NCBI RefSeq assembly: GCF_018324205.1
Contig: NZ_AP023356.1
Coordinates: 3,923,501-3,987,500, forward strand
Reading direction: 5' to 3'
DNA length: 64,000 bases
Origin: Actinoplanes ianthinogenes
GTDB lineage: Bacteria; Actinomycetota; Actinomycetes; Mycobacteriales; Micromonosporaceae
In this document: positions 61,430 to 64,000 of the stretch, piece by piece
Layout: every line of letters starts with the position of its first letter
Position numbering within the stretch: position 1 is the first letter of the stretch
The notes under the pieces: model-generated
Told to the model about the DNA's origin: nothing
The model's database searches: none
What the model saw: only the letters and a program-made list of their open reading frames with translations
Made by a program: the position numbers and the translations under genes

Positions 61430-62359
61430 ATGACTGCGACAGCGCCCATCGGGCTGTCCGATCTCCGCTCCTTCCTGCACGGCCTCCCCGGGGTCGACAA
61501 GGTCGGCGTGGAGGCGAGGGCAGCCGCGCTCGGCACCCGATCGGTGAAGACGAGCAGCAAGGCGAAGGCCATCGACCTGGCGATCCGGATGGTCGACCTG
61601 ACCACGCTCGAGGGCGCCGACACGCCCGGCAAGGTGCGCGCCCTGTGCGCCAAGGGGAGGCGGCCGGATCCGGCCGACCCGGGCTGCCCGCCGGTCGCCG
61701 CGATCTGCGTCTATCCGGCCATGGTGCCGGTCGCCGCGGCCGCGCTGGCCGGTTCCGGGGTGCACCTGGCCAGCGTCGCCACCGCGTTCCCGTCCGGGCA
61801 GGCGCCGCTGGAGGTCAAGCTGGCCGACACCCGGGCCGCGGTCGCGGCCGGCGCCGACGAGGTGGACATGGTGATCAGCCGGGGCGCGTTCCTGGCCGGC
61901 GACTACACCAGGGTGTTCGACGAGATCGTCGCGGTCAAAGAGGCGTGCGGCGGCGCGCACCTCAAGGTGATCCTGGAGACCGGCGAGCTCGCCACCTACG
62001 ACAACGTCCGGCGCGCCTCCTGGCTGGCCATGCTGGCCGGGGCCGACTTCATCAAGACCTCCACCGGCAAGGTCTCGGTGAACGCGACGCTGCCGATCAC
62101 GCTGGTGATGCTGGAGGCGGTCCGCGACTTCCGGGAGCGGCACGGGCGGCAGATCGGGGTCAAGCCGGCCGGCGGGATCAAGAACACCAAGGACGCGATC
62201 AAGTACCTGGTGCTGATCAACGAGACCGTCGGCGACGACTGGCTGAGCCCCGACTGGTTCCGGTTCGGCGCCTCCTCGCTGCTCAACGACCTGCTGATGC
62301 AGCGCACCAAGCTGACCACCGGCCACTACTCCGGTCCCGACTACTTCACCCTGGACTGA
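61430..62359 (+). CDS. deoC: Deoxyribose-phosphate aldolase
   Basis: 309 residues. The aldolase Schiff-base lysine is in ADFIKTSTGK, with supporting acid/base residues in DEVDMVISRGAFLAGDY and KVILETGEL. It splits 2-deoxyribose-5-phosphate into acetaldehyde and glyceraldehyde-3-phosphate. The N-terminal extension of about 50 residues makes it longer than many bacterial DeoC. The two aldehyde dehydrogenase genes that follow could oxidise the acetaldehyde, an inference from order. Upp is divergent. Confidence 0.92.
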   Translation: MTATAPIGLSDLRSFLHGLPGVDKVGVEARAAALGTRSVKTSSKAKAIDLAIRMVDLTTLEGADTPGKVRALCAKGRRPDPADPGCPPVAAICVYPAMVPVAAAALAGSGVHLASVATAFPSGQAPLEVKLADTRAAVAAGADEVDMVISRGAFLAGDYTRVFDEIVAVKEACGGAHLKVILETGELATYDNVRRASWLAMLAGADFIKTSTGKVSVNATLPITLVMLEAVRDFRERHGRQIGVKPAGGIKNTKDAIKYLVLINETVGDDWLSPDWFRFGASSLLNDLLMQRTKLTTGHYSGPDYFTLD

Positions 62360-62407
62360 GGCCGTGCCTGCCCAGGCGGCTACGCCGCACGTCAAGAGCC
62401 GAAAATC

Positions 62408-63841
62408 GTGGTGAAAATGTTCGAATACGCACCAGCACCCGAGTCCCGCTCGGTCGTCTCCCTCGACGCGTCCTACGGCCTCTTCATCGACGGCGCCTTC
62501 GACCCGGCCAAGGAGGGCGGCACCTTCAAGACGGTGAACCCGGCCACCGAGGAGGTCCTCGCCGAGGTCGCCGCCGCCGGGCCCGAGGACGTCGACCGCG
62601 CGGTCGGCGCGGCCCGCCGTGCCTTCGGCCCGTGGTCCGCGCTGCCCGGCGCCGAGCGCGCGAAATACCTGTTCCGCATCGCCCGGATCATCCAGGAGCG
62701 CTCCCGCGAGCTGGCCGTCCTGGAGTCGCTCGACAACGGCAAGCCGATCAAGGAGTCGCGCGACGTCGACCTGCCCCTGGTCGCCGCGCACTTCTTCTAC
62801 TACGCCGGCTGGGCCGACAAGCTGGCGTACGCCGGCTTCGGCCCGGACCCGCGGCCGATCGGCGTGGCCGGCCAGGTCATCCCGTGGAACTTCCCGCTGC
62901 TGATGCTGGCCTGGAAGATCGCGCCCGCGCTGGCCGCCGGCAACACCGTGGTGCTCAAGCCGGCCGAGACCACCCCGCTCTCCGCGCTCTTCTTCGCCGA
63001 CGTCTGCCGGCAGGCCGAGCTGCCGCCGGGCGTGGTCAACATCGTCACCGGCGCCGGCGACACCGGGGCCTACCTGGTCGCCCACCCGGACGTGGACAAG
63101 GTGGCGTTCACCGGCTCGACCGAGGTGGGCCGGGAGATCGCCCGGACGGTGGCCGGCACCGGCAAGCGGCTCACCCTGGAGCTGGGCGGCAAGGCGGCGA
63201 ACATCGTCTTCGACGACGCGCCGATCGACCAGGCGGTCGAGGGGATCGTCAACGGGATCTTCTTCAACCAGGGTCACGTCTGCTGCGCCGGGTCGCGCCT
63301 GCTGGTGCAGGAGTCCGTCGCCGGCGAGCTGCTCGACTCGCTGAAGCGGCGGATGGCCACGCTGCGCGTCGGTGACCCGCTGGACAAGAACACCGACATC
63401 GGCGCGATCAACTCCGCGGCACAATTGGCGCGTATTACGGAATTGTCGGAAATCGGCGGGCAGGAGGGCGCGGAGCGCTGGTCGCCGGCCTGCGAGCTGC
63501 CCGAGCGCGGCTTCTGGTTCGCGCCGACGATCTTCACCGGGGTGACCCAGGCGCACCGGATCGCCCGGGAGGAGATCTTCGGGCCGGTCCTGTCGGTGCT
63601 GACGTTCCGCACGCCGGCCGAGGCGATCGAGAAGGCGAACAACACGCCGTACGGGTTGTCCGCCGGCATCTGGACCGAAAAGGGCTCCCGGATCCTGGCC
63701 GTGGCCGACAAGCTGCGCGCCGGGGTGGTCTGGGCCAACACGTTCAACAAGTTCGACCCGGCGTCGCCGTTCGGCGGTTACAAGGAGTCCGGCTACGGAC
63801 GCGAGGGTGGCCGGCACGGCCTGGAGGCGTACCTTGCCTAA
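62408..63841 (+). CDS. Aldehyde dehydrogenase family protein
   Basis: 477 residues. It has the NAD-binding motif FTGSTEVG, the catalytic Glu in LELGGKAANIV, the catalytic Cys in GHVCCAGSRLL and the conserved IPWNFPLLMLAWKIAPALA. Its true substrate is not known. The start is uncertain (GTG 62408, GTG 62411 or ATG 62417), as no ribosome-binding site is seen. It follows deoC after 48 bp and overlaps the next aldehyde dehydrogenase by 8 bp, so these are probably one operon. Confidence 0.88.
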   Translation: MVKMFEYAPAPESRSVVSLDASYGLFIDGAFDPAKEGGTFKTVNPATEEVLAEVAAAGPEDVDRAVGAARRAFGPWSALPGAERAKYLFRIARIIQERSRELAVLESLDNGKPIKESRDVDLPLVAAHFFYYAGWADKLAYAGFGPDPRPIGVAGQVIPWNFPLLMLAWKIAPALAAGNTVVLKPAETTPLSALFFADVCRQAELPPGVVNIVTGAGDTGAYLVAHPDVDKVAFTGSTEVGREIARTVAGTGKRLTLELGGKAANIVFDDAPIDQAVEGIVNGIFFNQGHVCCAGSRLLVQESVAGELLDSLKRRMATLRVGDPLDKNTDIGAINSAAQLARITELSEIGGQEGAERWSPACELPERGFWFAPTIFTGVTQAHRIAREEIFGPVLSVLTFRTPAEAIEKANNTPYGLSAGIWTEKGSRILAVADKLRAGVVWANTFNKFDPASPFGGYKESGYGREGGRHGLEAYLA

Positions 63842-64000
63842 GACATCGAAAGCGGCGACCGTCTCGGAACCCACGCGACTGGCCGTCCGCAAGACGTACA
63901 AGCTCTACATCGGCGGCAAGTTCCCGCGCAGCGAGTCAGGACGGACCTTCGTGGCAGACGGCGACAACGTGGCGCTCGCCTCCCGCAAGGACGCCCGCGA
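63834..64000 (+). CDS. Second aldehyde dehydrogenase (start only, cut by window end)
   Basis: Read in a different frame from the upstream gene, beginning at a TTG (63834) with GGAGG seven nt before it, which strongly supports this unusual start. The first 55 residues include RLAVRKTYKLYIGGKFPRSE, the N-terminal pattern of aldehyde dehydrogenases. The chain runs off the window without a stop. It likely pairs with the upstream aldehyde dehydrogenase in one operon. Confidence 0.75.
   Translation, partial: MPKTSKAATVSEPTRLAVRKTYKLYIGGKFPRSESGRTFVADGDNVALASRKDAR

Overview
The window is very GC-rich, gene-dense DNA that looks chromosomal and comes from a filamentous actinomycete. An Actinoplanes-type member of the Micromonosporaceae is the best guess from codon bias, family content and the many GTG/TTG starts; this is an inference, because no rRNA or other taxonomic marker is present. 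I found no tRNA, rRNA, CRISPR array, prophage, or polyketide/non-ribosomal peptide cluster.

Layout. 1-8.6 kb: a cut-off cell-wall lytic protein, PhoH, trehalose-phosphatase, a short-chain cis-prenyltransferase, GTP-dependent PEP carboxykinase, an ECF sigma factor with a built-in zinc-finger tail, and two GtrA membrane proteins. 8.6-25.7 kb: a dispersed acyl-CoA carboxylase locus made of biotin ligase (birA), beta subunit (accD/pccB type), the tiny epsilon subunit (accE), Maf, and the biotinylated alpha subunit (accA3). It is interrupted by a decayed IS5-like element, an M50-type protease, a large Ser/Thr kinase and a three-gene type VII-secretion-like cassette (two secreted helical proteins and a mycosin-like protease) that is AT-rich in its middle. 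25.8-42.3 kb: housekeeping and regulatory genes, including TetR, DedA, an LpdA-type flavoprotein, acetyltransferase, metallo-hydrolase, DUF4349 lipoprotein, M20 amidohydrolase, a methylmalonyl-CoA mutase catalytic subunit, a second Ser/Thr kinase, a phosphohexomutase and a GPP34 protein. 42.4-59.9 kb: an 11-gene cell-wall glycopolymer locus with two GT2/TagF-like fusion enzymes, galE, five further glycosyltransferases, a nucleotide-sugar dehydrogenase, a Gfo/Idh oxidoreductase and a DegT aminotransferase. 60-64 kb: NUDIX hydrolase, then upp and deoC (divergent) and two aldehyde dehydrogenases, the last cut by the window end.

How the genes connect. BirA, AccD, AccE and AccA3 together form a complete biotin-dependent carboxylase. 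With the mutase at 36-38 kb they could carry propionyl-CoA towards succinyl-CoA. The glycopolymer locus holds three steps of a 2-acetamido-3-amino uronic acid sugar route plus teichoic-acid-like polymerases. Upp, DeoC and the aldehyde dehydrogenases fit nucleoside salvage and deoxyribose breakdown.

Most notable non-coding signals. (1) At least sixteen genes have a TANNNT box 6-7 nt before the start codon, as in leaderless actinobacterial transcripts. (2) Tandem repeats or large hairpins concentrate in convergent gene junctions (3.3, 22.8, 31.3, 34.5, 41.6 and 60.6 kb). One of these is a 17-bp-phased array whose first two units carry perfect DnaA boxes, and another is exactly seven 63-bp units. 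(3) The mycosin-like gene appears to have lost its membrane anchor through a one-base change in a G run.
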